The notes under the pieces: generated by a model
The model's input: only the letters and a program-made list of their open reading frames with translations
What the model was told of the DNA's origin: nothing
The model's database searches: none
Source: Nocardioides sp. LHD-245
GTDB lineage: Bacteria > Actinomycetota > Actinomycetes > Propionibacteriales > Nocardioidaceae
Reading direction: 5' to 3'
Assembly: GCF_030929495.1 (NCBI RefSeq)
Contig: NZ_JAVFWN010000014.1
Location: 1 to 64,000 of the forward strand
DNA length: 64,000 nt
Position numbers and translations under genes: made by a program
Shown here: positions 16,350-22,459 of the stretch, one piece after another
Layout of the letters: every line of letters starts with the position of its first letter
Position numbering within the stretch: position 1 is the first letter of the stretch

Positions 16350-16943
16350 TCAGCGGCTGCTGGACGCCCGGCGCCCGCGGACGACGCCGACGAAGTCCTG
16401 GTGGACCGGGCTGTCGGCATCGCGGAGCCAGACGAGGGCCACCGTGGTCGGGTCGAGCTCGACCGGCCGGTGGACGACGTCCTTGCGGTGGTGCAGTCGC
16501 GCCAGCGACATCGGCACGATGACGATCCCGCTGCCGGAGGCGGCGACCTCGATCGCGTCCTTCACCGTCATCTCGGGGAAGGACAGCTGCTCGACCGCCG
16601 GCGTCCAGCCCGACGGATGGGGCAGCACCAGCTGCTCGTCCGCGAGGTCGGCCAGGGGGATGGGCGTGTCGCCGTCGGCAGCCGCCACGAAGTGCTCCCG
16701 GCCCGCCACGACGACCGGCACCTCGTCGTACAGGCGCACGCAGTGGAGGGCGGTCGGGCGGTCGAGGTCGACCGGCAGCCGGACCAGCGCCATGTCGGCG
16801 GCGCCCTCGTCGAGGACGGCGCGCTGACGCTGCTCCTCGACGGGGAGGAGGTCGAGCCGGATCCGCGGATTGCGCTCCCGCCAGGCCCGGGCCCACTTGT
16901 CGGGGGTCACTCCGGGAACGAAGGCGACACGCAGCTCCTGCAT
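16350..16943 (-). CDS. LysR-type substrate-binding domain protein without HTH
   Basis: A 197-residue protein that corresponds only to the effector-binding (periplasmic-binding-fold) half of a LysR regulator: MQELRVAFVPGVTPDKWARAWRERNP opens like the domain's first strand, and ASGSGIVIVPMSLARLHH is typical of the second lobe. No winged-helix DNA-binding domain precedes it, and the upstream 40 bp are intergenic. It could be a stand-alone small-molecule sensor, or a truncated regulator kept as a short gene. A weak GATCGT lies 6 nt before the ATG. Confidence 0.75.
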   Translation of the reverse strand: MQELRVAFVPGVTPDKWARAWRERNPRIRLDLLPVEEQRQRAVLDEGAADMALVRLPVDLDRPTALHCVRLYDEVPVVVAGREHFVAAADGDTPIPLADLADEQLVLPHPSGWTPAVEQLSFPEMTVKDAIEVAASGSGIVIVPMSLARLHHRKDVVHRPVELDPTTVALVWLRDADSPVHQDFVGVVRGRRASSSR

Positions 16944-16981
16944 GCGCCCACGATCCCAGAGCGAGCCCGTCAGTCGTGCAT

Positions 16982-17257
16982 CTAGGGTTGGGCGACCAGA
17001 CCGAACTGGAGGGTCCCGGTGTCGTCGACGCCCGCGTCGAGCACCATCGTGTCGAGCTGCTGGGCGGAGCCCTCGTCGAGGTAGACGGTGGCGCCGCCCT
17101 GCTCGACGACCTGGTCGCCGGGTTCGGCCTGTTCGGCCGCGGACACGGCGAAGCCGGCCTCGGCCTGGGTGATCCGCAGTCCCGCGGAGTCGGGGACGTC
17201 GGGGGCGTCGGTCATCTGCTTGACGATCGTGCAGGCGTTCTCGGTGAGGGTGAGCAT
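16982..17257 (-). CDS. IscA/HesB-like protein lacking cluster cysteines
   Basis: A 91-residue protein with the HesB/IscA fold pattern: MLTLTENACTIVKQM, then SAGLRITQAEAG, then VYLDEGSAQQLDTMVLDAG. Functional A-type Fe-S carriers have one central Cys and a C-terminal CGC. Here the C-terminus reads LQFGLVAQP and the only cysteine is Cys9, so Fe-S binding by the normal ligands is impossible. Such Cys-free variants occur in actinobacteria and have no known role. The start at MLTLTEN, preceded by GAGAAGG, is preferred over a longer reading. Confidence 0.8.
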   Translation of the reverse strand: MLTLTENACTIVKQMTDAPDVPDSAGLRITQAEAGFAVSAAEQAEPGDQVVEQGGATVYLDEGSAQQLDTMVLDAGVDDTGTLQFGLVAQP

Positions 17258-17279
17258 GGCGTGCCTTCTCGGTTCGTGG

Positions 17280-17717
17280 TCAGAGACCTTCCCCACCGTT
17301 GCAGGTGGGGGGTCGTCCTTCAAGGCGTCGGGCGTGTCGCCGCAGCGCGCGCCGCGCCCCGACAGCGGCGTACGCGCCGGTCAGCGCGGTGACCAGGACC
17401 ATCGCCCGCGGCCGGCTGTCGCGGCGGATCAGGTGCCCGATACCGGTCGCGGTGTCGGAGAGGTCGACCCCCAGCGACAGCAGCTGGAGCCGGCCGCGCT
17501 CAGCCTCGCCGGCCAGCAGGTACGCCGTCCCCAGAGCGATCGCCCGGCCGCCGTAGATCCGGGTCAGGTAGCCGATCTCCGGCGTGGGCGCGATGCCGAA
17601 GCCGCGAGCGGTCCCTGTCGGCGCGACGAGGGACGCCAGTCCCAGGCCGATCCGGCCCCAGGCCAGCAGGGAGAGGCTGTCGAGACGGGCGGTGCGGCGA
17701 TCGCGGTCGGCTTCCAT
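17280..17717 (-). CDS. DUF4267-like small membrane protein (paralogue of 116-514)
   Basis: A 145-residue protein. MEADRDRRTARLDSLSLLAWGRIGLGLASLVAP opens with a basic segment and then a hydrophobic helix. The middle has YGGRAIALGTAYLL and the tail is rich in Arg. The order of motifs parallels the gene at 116-514, so they look like one family. The function is unknown. The ATG at 17717 has AGGA 7 nt upstream; starts at 17753 or 17768 would add a charged stretch. It lies just upstream of, and on the opposite strand to, the tRNA-Leu gene. Confidence 0.65.
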   Translation of the reverse strand: MEADRDRRTARLDSLSLLAWGRIGLGLASLVAPTGTARGFGIAPTPEIGYLTRIYGGRAIALGTAYLLAGEAERGRLQLLSLGVDLSDTATGIGHLIRRDSRPRAMVLVTALTGAYAAVGARRALRRHARRLEGRPPTCNGGEGL

Positions 17718-17836
17718 GGAGCGATCCTGTTCGCCCCGGGCCTCGACGACCATGACCCGGGAGGTCATGGTGGTGCCGGAAAGGGGGTGCCGATGCGGTG
17801 TCCGGGCCCGGCCTTTGCTACGGTTTCTCCGCACTC

Positions 17837-17925
17837 GTCCGGGTGGCGGAATTGGCAGACGCGCTAGCTTGAGGTGCTAGTGCCCGTATTAGGGCGTGGG
17901 GGTTCAAGTCCCCCCTCGGACACCA
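17837..17925 (+). tRNA. tRNA-Leu, anticodon GAG
   Basis: Acceptor stem GTCCGGG pairs with CTCGGAC (one G-T pair), followed by A and an encoded CCA (17923-17925). The anticodon arm is CTAGC, loop TTGAGGT, GCTAG, giving anticodon GAG (reads CUC/CUU). There is a long variable arm typical of Leu, and the T arm is GGGGG, TTCAAGT, CCCCC. All stems pair, so it appears functional. Its 3' end is a common integration target, and integrase-relic sequence lies 140 bp downstream. Confidence 0.95.
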
Positions 17926-17929
17926 GCAA

Positions 17930-17964
17930 GGCCCCGAGTTTCTGTAGGTCAGAGGCTCGGGGCC
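17930..17964 (+). terminator. Terminator hairpin of tRNA-Leu
   Basis: GGCCCCGAG (17930-17938) and CTCGGGGCC (17956-17964) form a 9-bp stem with a 17-nt loop, immediately after the tRNA, followed by GTTGCC. Confidence 0.65.
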
Positions 17965-18062
17965 GTTGCCATTCGCGCCTCAGGACGCCTCCTGATGCCC
18001 GACAGATACGCCGGTGGCGAGGTGTGCGGCGGGTCACGGATTGCGGCTGACCGACACCGCCG

Positions 18063-18176
18063 GGTCGCGTGCTCACGTCCCACGAGGCTCGGGTACCCGA
18101 GCCGCCCAGCGACGACCTTGATCTGTTCGCCCGAGGCCAGCAGGAGGCTGGCGTGGGTGCTGCGCAGGCGCTCGTC
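18063..18176 (-). pseudogene. Tyrosine recombinase (integrase) C-terminal relic
   Basis: The minus strand encodes 38 residues including LRSTHASLLLASGEQIKVV followed by AGRLGYPS, which matches box II of phage-type integrases (HDLRHTHASLLLxAGxxIKVVxxRLGHxS). The catalytic His before LR is replaced by Glu, and the later His/Trp position (RLGH) is Tyr. The reading frame is not part of an intact integrase, and the C-terminal Tyr segment is absent. It is therefore a relic of an element that integrated at the adjacent tRNA-Leu. It points toward the tRNA, as integrases of tRNA-inserted elements often do. Confidence 0.7.
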
Positions 18177-18602
18177 GACGGGACCGGGACGTGGACCGGC
18201 ACGTTCTCGGGCACAGGTTCGACGTCAGCCCCGGCTCAGGCCGAACCGCTGCCCAGGGGCACAACGCTGCGGCTGCCAGCAATGTCGTCTTCGGCGCCGA
18301 GAAGAGCGCCGCAAGAAGGCGAAAGCCAGGACGGCCGTCCAGAGAGCCTCGTTCGGCTTCTCCTTGCGGACGGCCTCTGCCCCCCCTCATTGTCGAGGTG
18401 GGTGGTGGGGCCGCTCTCGTTCCCCCCTGGTGGCTTTGGGCCGGAGGGGATATCACGTGCCGCAGGACGTGCTTGGAAACTGGTCCTCGTTGAGTCCTGA
18501 CAGATCACATGCGACTTCGGACAATTCGTCGAAACCGGGAGAACCCTGCATTCGTTGGCTTGTCGTTATCGGAACTTTACTCACGCCTGCTGTCGAAGGC
18601 CC

Positions 18603-18608
18603 TACGCT
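18603..18608 (+). promoter_or_regulatory. -10 element of the three-gene island operon
   Basis: TACGCT, 6 nt upstream of the ATG at 18615. The island genes use the same leaderless promoter geometry as the host chromosome. Confidence 0.5.
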
Positions 18609-18614
18609 CCGGTC

Positions 18615-18956
18615 ATGACCGGCAGTGAACTCGTCGTCGTCCAAGCCGCCTCGTCTGCGATCGCCTCCGTCGTGAACGCAGCCAACACCGTGTACTCCCA
18701 GATCCGCTCCTACGGGATCGAGCAGGACACCCAACGCGAATTGCTTCGGGTCCAGCTGGAACAGATCCGGTCGTACGAGATCGCCGAAGGTCTCCTCGTC
18801 CTTCATCGCCAACAGTTCCGCGGGCTGCGAGAGTTGTTCGACGACGCCGAGACGCGGCGGGGCACGCCGTCGTACGACGTGTTCTTCAAGGCTGCGACGG
18901 AAGCCTCTCGCGAACTCGCTGACAACATTCGCGACTACCTGCGCGCAGTTCGCTGA
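18615..18956 (+). CDS. Unknown helical protein, first gene of island operon
   Basis: 113 residues, not recognised. It appears almost entirely alpha-helical: an Ala/Val/Ser-rich first helix (VVVQAASSAIASVVNAAN), then two similar segments QIRSYGI and QIRSYEI 25 residues apart flanking an Arg/Glu/Gln-rich helix, and a C-terminal amphipathic helix (ASRELADNIRDYLRAV). There are no membrane segments and no Cys. Codon use is less GC-biased at third positions than in flanking genes. The stop overlaps the next start as TGATG, so the three genes form an operon. A cytoplasmic partner of the membrane protein encoded third is an inference. Confidence 0.7.
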   Translation: MTGSELVVVQAASSAIASVVNAANTVYSQIRSYGIEQDTQRELLRVQLEQIRSYEIAEGLLVLHRQQFRGLRELFDDAETRRGTPSYDVFFKAATEASRELADNIRDYLRAVR

Positions 18957-19330
18957 TGTTCGGTCGAAAGAGCAAACACCAGGGGGCCGGCGGGTATTCG
19001 CCCGTCCCGTCGCCACCCGCAGCGGCCGACCGGGCACCCGAGGTCGTCGATCCGACCTTGACAAACCGAGGCACGGCTCCGAAGTCAGTATCAACACCTG
19101 TCGAGAGTGGAGCCACTACCCGCCCCAACGATCAGGGGATCGTCGATGATGCCGTTACGGACGGGGGCGCGGATCCGCTAGCGACCTTGACGCTTGCCGT
19201 TCTTGAGGCGATTCGGCGTTGGAGTCTGGCAAACGGCTACGAGAACGTGCCGCCGGAGATCCTGTTGCAACAAGTCAACGACCTGACACAAGGTTGGAAG
19301 AGCACGAGGCGCCCAGGGTATGAGGGCTGA
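18956..19330 (+). CDS. Unknown Pro-rich linker protein, second gene of island operon
   Basis: 124 residues, not recognised. The basic N-terminus (MFGRKSKHQ) is followed by about 60 residues of low-complexity sequence rich in P, A, T, S and D, probably disordered. A folded helical end follows (PLATLTLAVLEAIRRWSLANGYENVPPEILLQQV). There is no signal peptide or membrane helix. It overlaps the upstream gene by 1 bp and the downstream gene by 11 bp, which argues for real, coupled translation. The layout (disordered tether plus a small helical domain) suggests a scaffold between the other two products; this is inference only. Confidence 0.65.
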   Translation: MFGRKSKHQGAGGYSPVPSPPAAADRAPEVVDPTLTNRGTAPKSVSTPVESGATTRPNDQGIVDDAVTDGGADPLATLTLAVLEAIRRWSLANGYENVPPEILLQQVNDLTQGWKSTRRPGYEG

Positions 19331-20150
19331 GGACCATGTTGAGGCATTGACGAGGGCATCCCACATTCTCGTCGGGGCAGGTGCCGTTGCGACCGTCGGC
19401 GGCGCGGCCATTCTGCTCTGGCTCATCAGCCGCGGTTCCGCCAAGCGTCGTTGGGAACTGCAACGGGCGCACAGGATTGCAGACGGCATCTTGGAGGAGG
19501 CGAAGCGGCGCCAGCATGGGCTATCTCCGCGTCCCTATCCGCGTCGGTTCGGTCGGGGGCGGCAGGTCGCGACCGCCGTTGTCGGCGCTGGGGTACTTGC
19601 CCTGCTGCTCGGACTTGCGACGGGCTACGAATTGGCCGATCTGAAGCGAACCAACGCTGAGCAGGGTCGGGATTCCACACAGCGGGGCGGCAGCCGTGCT
19701 CCGGGGTTCGGCGACTGTGTGCGTGCCTATTACACCAACGCCTACGCAGAGGACGTGCCGTCGGTGCCCTGTGACAGCGTGAAGGCCATCGCTCAGGTAG
19801 TTCCTCAGGGATCGCGCTGCGGAAGTCCCTTCCGCCTCGCCGGTTCGGCCCACCCAGACGCCTGTTTGCGGCGCGTCTTTCGGAAGGGCGACTGCATGCC
19901 CGCGTGGCTGAGCAAGAGGCATGCCCGAAACCGCGTGCTCACCGTCTACATCGACCGGAGAAGCAACTGCGGGACCAAGCCTGACAGCGGCATCCCTGAG
20001 AGGCCCGACTTTGTACCAGCAACGGCACGGTGGGGTCAGGCGAAGATTCTCTGGGTGCGTCCCTGGGAGAAGGGACGTCGACCGTGCTGGAGCCTGTTCA
20101 CGTTCAAACGTCACGGATTTCGGGTCTGTGTAGAAGGGCAGTGGCAGTGA
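19320..20150 (+). CDS. Unknown two-helix membrane protein with Cys-rich outer domain
   Basis: 276 residues. Membrane helix 1 is at about 15-37 (ILVGAGAVATVGGAAILLWLI), a basic loop of about 45 residues follows, and helix 2 is at about 82-103 (VATAVVGAGVLALLLGLAT). Then comes a domain of about 170 residues with eight cysteines, enough for four disulfides, so this part probably lies outside the cell. The segment GDCVRAYY...VPCDS...A is weakly like the GDC-x-CD pattern of LppU/septum-formation-type envelope domains; I do not claim homology. Third gene of the island operon. Its function is unknown; the topology fits a sensor or envelope protein. Confidence 0.7.
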   Translation: MRAEDHVEALTRASHILVGAGAVATVGGAAILLWLISRGSAKRRWELQRAHRIADGILEEAKRRQHGLSPRPYPRRFGRGRQVATAVVGAGVLALLLGLATGYELADLKRTNAEQGRDSTQRGGSRAPGFGDCVRAYYTNAYAEDVPSVPCDSVKAIAQVVPQGSRCGSPFRLAGSAHPDACLRRVFRKGDCMPAWLSKRHARNRVLTVYIDRRSNCGTKPDSGIPERPDFVPATARWGQAKILWVRPWEKGRRPCWSLFTFKRHGFRVCVEGQWQ

Positions 20151-20663
20151 GCGTTGCGGGGCGGCTTCCCGCCATACACTTCCTCGTGACGTAGAAGTCG
20201 ATGACCCCGTTGGCGAGCGAGTCGAGGTAGATGACTTCGTCGGAATGCCCGATCCACATCGCGACCCGACGCTGCGTGGCAGGAGCAAGCGTGTGTGGAA
20301 CGCTGCGACTAGTGTCCGAACGAGAGTCCGGCTGCACCTTTCGGGAGGTCAGTTCGGAGCGCCGTGGACCGTGATGCTGCGTTGTCAGTCCCAGCCGACG
20401 TCCTTCGGGTACGCAACCTGGGCCGCTTCGCGACCATGAATGACCTTGACGGCCTGGGCGCACATATCTCGCCCGCGCCACGGTGGCGCTCGTAGGGAGT
20501 GCGGGTGGAAGCGGCTGCTTCAGGAACGCGGCAACCGCAACTGTTTGTGCGGATGTCCTTGCCTGAGGTCAGGCTTGCTGGCCGTCGTAGTTCGGCGCGT
20601 CCTGGGGAAGGATCAGGCGCCCGCCGCCAGGTCACGAGACAAAGTGGGCACTATCTCCGAGTG

Positions 20664-20677
20664 CCCTCGGGCACCAG
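20664..20677 (+). repeat. Candidate right attachment-site remnant
   Basis: CCCTCGGGCACCAG matches 13 of 14 bases of CCCTCGGACACCAG at the 3' end of tRNA-Leu (17913-17926), in the same orientation. The two copies bracket the atypical region with the integrase relic. The copy also forms part of a local palindrome (GTGCCC/GGGCAC), so a chance or terminator origin is possible. Confidence 0.4.
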
Positions 20678-20701
20678 ACGTTCCGCGTTACAGCACCTTC
20701 C

Positions 20702-20707
20702 TAGACT
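20702..20707 (+). promoter_or_regulatory. -10 element of the glycosyltransferase gene
   Basis: TAGACT, 6 nt upstream of the GTG at 20714; leaderless geometry. Confidence 0.5.
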
Positions 20708-20713
20708 CCTCGC

Positions 20714-21823
20714 GTGACCGATACCCGCGCCCGGCTGTGCCTCACCATGATCGTCAAGGACGAGGCCGCCATCATCGAGCGCTGCCTGGCGGCCGCTGCT
20801 CCCTGGATCGACGCCTGGGCGATCCACGACACCGGATCGTCGGACGACACGGCGGAGATCATCACGTCGTTCTTCGACCGGCAGGGCCTCCCGGGGCGGT
20901 TGACCCACGGGCGATTCGACGACTTCGCGCAGGCGCGCAACGACTCGCTCGCGGCAGCACGGGACACGGCCGCGGCCGAGGGCGCGGACTACCTGCTGCT
21001 GTGCGACGCGGACATGGAGCTGGTGGTCGAGGATCCCGCGTTCCGTGCCGCGCTGACCGCCGACGCCTACCTCCTCGAGCAGCGGGCCAGCGGCCTCGAC
21101 TACGCCAACGTCCGGCTCGTGCGGGTCGACGCACCCGCCCGGTACGTCGGCGTCACGCACGAGTACCTCGACGTCGGCGAGGCGGTCCGGCCGCTCCTCG
21201 GCGGAGCCTGGTTCCGCGATCACGCGGAGGGGGCCAGCCGGGAGGTGAAGTTCGAGCGGGACCTCGCCCTGCTCGAGCGCGGTATCGCCGACGAGCCCGA
21301 CAACGTCCGCTACCGCTTCTACCTGGCCCAGACCCTGCGCGACCTCGGCCGGCACCGGGAGGCGGTGGCGGCCTACGAGCGTCGGGCGGCCCTGGGCGGC
21401 TGGGAGGAGGAGGTCTGGTACTCGTTGCTGCAGGTTGCGGTGCTGCGCGAGCGTCTCGGGGACGACGACCACGACGTGCTCACGGCCTACCTGACGGCGT
21501 ACGAGCGTCGTCCCGGGCGCGCCGAGACGCTGGTGGAGCTGGCTCGGCACCTGCGCGAGCGGGGCCGCCACCATCTGGCCCACGTCTTCGCGACGAGGGC
21601 GGTCGAGCTCGGACCGACCGAGGACATCCTCTTCGTGAGCTCCGGCGCCTACGGCTGGCGGGCCCGCGACGAGCTGGCGGTCTCGAGCTACTGGGTGGGC
21701 AGGTACGACGAGTCCGCCGCGCTCGCCCAGGCCCTGCTCGCCGACCCTGCGCTCCCGGTCGACGAGCGAGCCCGGGTCGAGCAGAACCTGGCCTTCGCCC
21801 GAGAGCAGGCCTCCCTACACTGA
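20714..21823 (+). CDS. Family 2 glycosyltransferase with TPR-like C-terminal half
   Basis: A 369-residue protein. The N-terminal GT-A fold has CLTMIVKDEAAIIERCLAAAAP, IHDTGSSDDT and the nucleotide/metal motif LLCDADME near residue 95. The C-terminal half (about 190 on) consists of TPR-like helical pairs (NVRYRFYLAQTLRDLGRHREAVAAYERR). This domain order is known for bacterial SunS/TPR-linked glycosyltransferases that modify peptides or small acceptors; acceptor and sugar cannot be told. No membrane helix. The downstream TPR lipoprotein gene begins 5 bp after the stop with its own -10 inside this gene. Confidence 0.85.
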   Translation: MTDTRARLCLTMIVKDEAAIIERCLAAAAPWIDAWAIHDTGSSDDTAEIITSFFDRQGLPGRLTHGRFDDFAQARNDSLAAARDTAAAEGADYLLLCDADMELVVEDPAFRAALTADAYLLEQRASGLDYANVRLVRVDAPARYVGVTHEYLDVGEAVRPLLGGAWFRDHAEGASREVKFERDLALLERGIADEPDNVRYRFYLAQTLRDLGRHREAVAAYERRAALGGWEEEVWYSLLQVAVLRERLGDDDHDVLTAYLTAYERRPGRAETLVELARHLRERGRHHLAHVFATRAVELGPTEDILFVSSGAYGWRARDELAVSSYWVGRYDESAALAQALLADPALPVDERARVEQNLAFAREQASLH

Positions 21824-21828
21824 TCGGC

Positions 21829-22383
21829 GTGCCTCGTCCCGCGCTCGCCGCCCTCGCTCTGCTCACCGTCGTCCTCGTCGCCGGATGCAGCGGCGACGGC
21901 GACGACAAGCCGGCTCCGACCGCCGAGTCGTCGGCGACTCTGTCGGCCGCCGACAGGCTGGTCCAGACCGGCTTGCAGCAGCTCGACGCGGGTGACGACG
22001 TCAAGGCCCGGGCCACTTTCGAGAACGTGCTGGAGCTCGATCCGGACAACGTCTACGCCCACTACAACCTCGGGCTACTGGCCCAGGAGGCCGGGAAGCA
22101 GGACGTGGCGATCGAGCGGTACGACGCGGCGCTGGCCACCGATCCTGCCTTCGCCCCGGCGCTCTACAACAAGGGCATCGTGCTCGAGACCACCGATCTC
22201 GACGCGTCGGTCGAGCTCTACCGGCGGGCCGTTGCCGCCGATCCGGAGATGGCCGCCGCGCACATGCGGCTCGGGTTCGCCCTCCTGCACCTGGGCGAGA
22301 CCGAGGAGGCCGAGGAGCACCTGGCGACCGGGGTCGAGCTCGACCCGTCGATGGCGGACGTCGAGGCGCCGTCGTACGACTGA
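21829..22383 (+). CDS. TPR-repeat lipoprotein
   Basis: 184 residues. A lipoprotein signal peptide ends in the lipobox LVAGC (Cys20), followed by a Ser/Asp-rich spacer and about four TPR units from residue 50 on (for example YAHYNLGLLAQEAGKQDVAIERYDAAL and PALYNKGIVLETT). It is anchored to the outer face of the membrane and probably scaffolds protein contacts. TACACT at 21816-21821 lies 7 nt before the GTG, so it may be transcribed separately as well as with the glycosyltransferase. Confidence 0.85.
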   Translation: MPRPALAALALLTVVLVAGCSGDGDDKPAPTAESSATLSAADRLVQTGLQQLDAGDDVKARATFENVLELDPDNVYAHYNLGLLAQEAGKQDVAIERYDAALATDPAFAPALYNKGIVLETTDLDASVELYRRAVAADPEMAAAHMRLGFALLHLGETEEAEEHLATGVELDPSMADVEAPSYD

Positions 22384-22447
22384 CCGAGGGCACGGGACCT
22401 GGGTCCCTAGTTTCGCCGATTCGCGACCACGGGGTCGGACCGGCCGT

Positions 22448-22453
22448 TAGCGT
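22448..22453 (+). promoter_or_regulatory. -10 element of the collagen-like gene
   Basis: TAGCGT, 6 nt upstream of the GTG at 22460; leaderless geometry. Confidence 0.5.
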
Positions 22454-22459
22454 CCTGGC

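Larger units (their letters stand above)
17926..18614. other. Gene-poor stretch downstream of tRNA-Leu
   Basis: 689 bp without an intact gene: the tRNA terminator, a degenerate tyrosine-recombinase remnant on the minus strand (18063-18176), then sequence without recognisable coding pattern until the promoter at 18603. Composition is less GC-rich than the flanks. Confidence 0.6.
20151..20713. other. Gene-poor right end of the island
   Basis: 563 bp with no intact gene. On the minus strand 20179-20259 reads like a real protein fragment (MWIGHSDEVIYLDSLANGV...) with strong third-position GC, but it has no recognisable start or continuation and could be a decayed gene. The stretch ends with a near copy of the tRNA-Leu 3' end (20664-20677) and the glycosyltransferase promoter at 20702. 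Confidence 0.5.

Noticed and set aside
17864..18214. Open frame on the minus strand ending in GGLEPPRPNTGTSTSS
   Set aside because: This ending is the familiar translation of a tRNA gene read backwards; the frame runs through the tRNA-Leu. Only the overlapping integrase relic in another frame is meaningful.
20440..21828. Open frame reading from 20440 through the glycosyltransferase in another frame
   Set aside because: Only its 3' part, from the GTG at 21829, is a gene (TPR lipoprotein with signal peptide and lipobox); the upstream part is an Arg-rich shadow.
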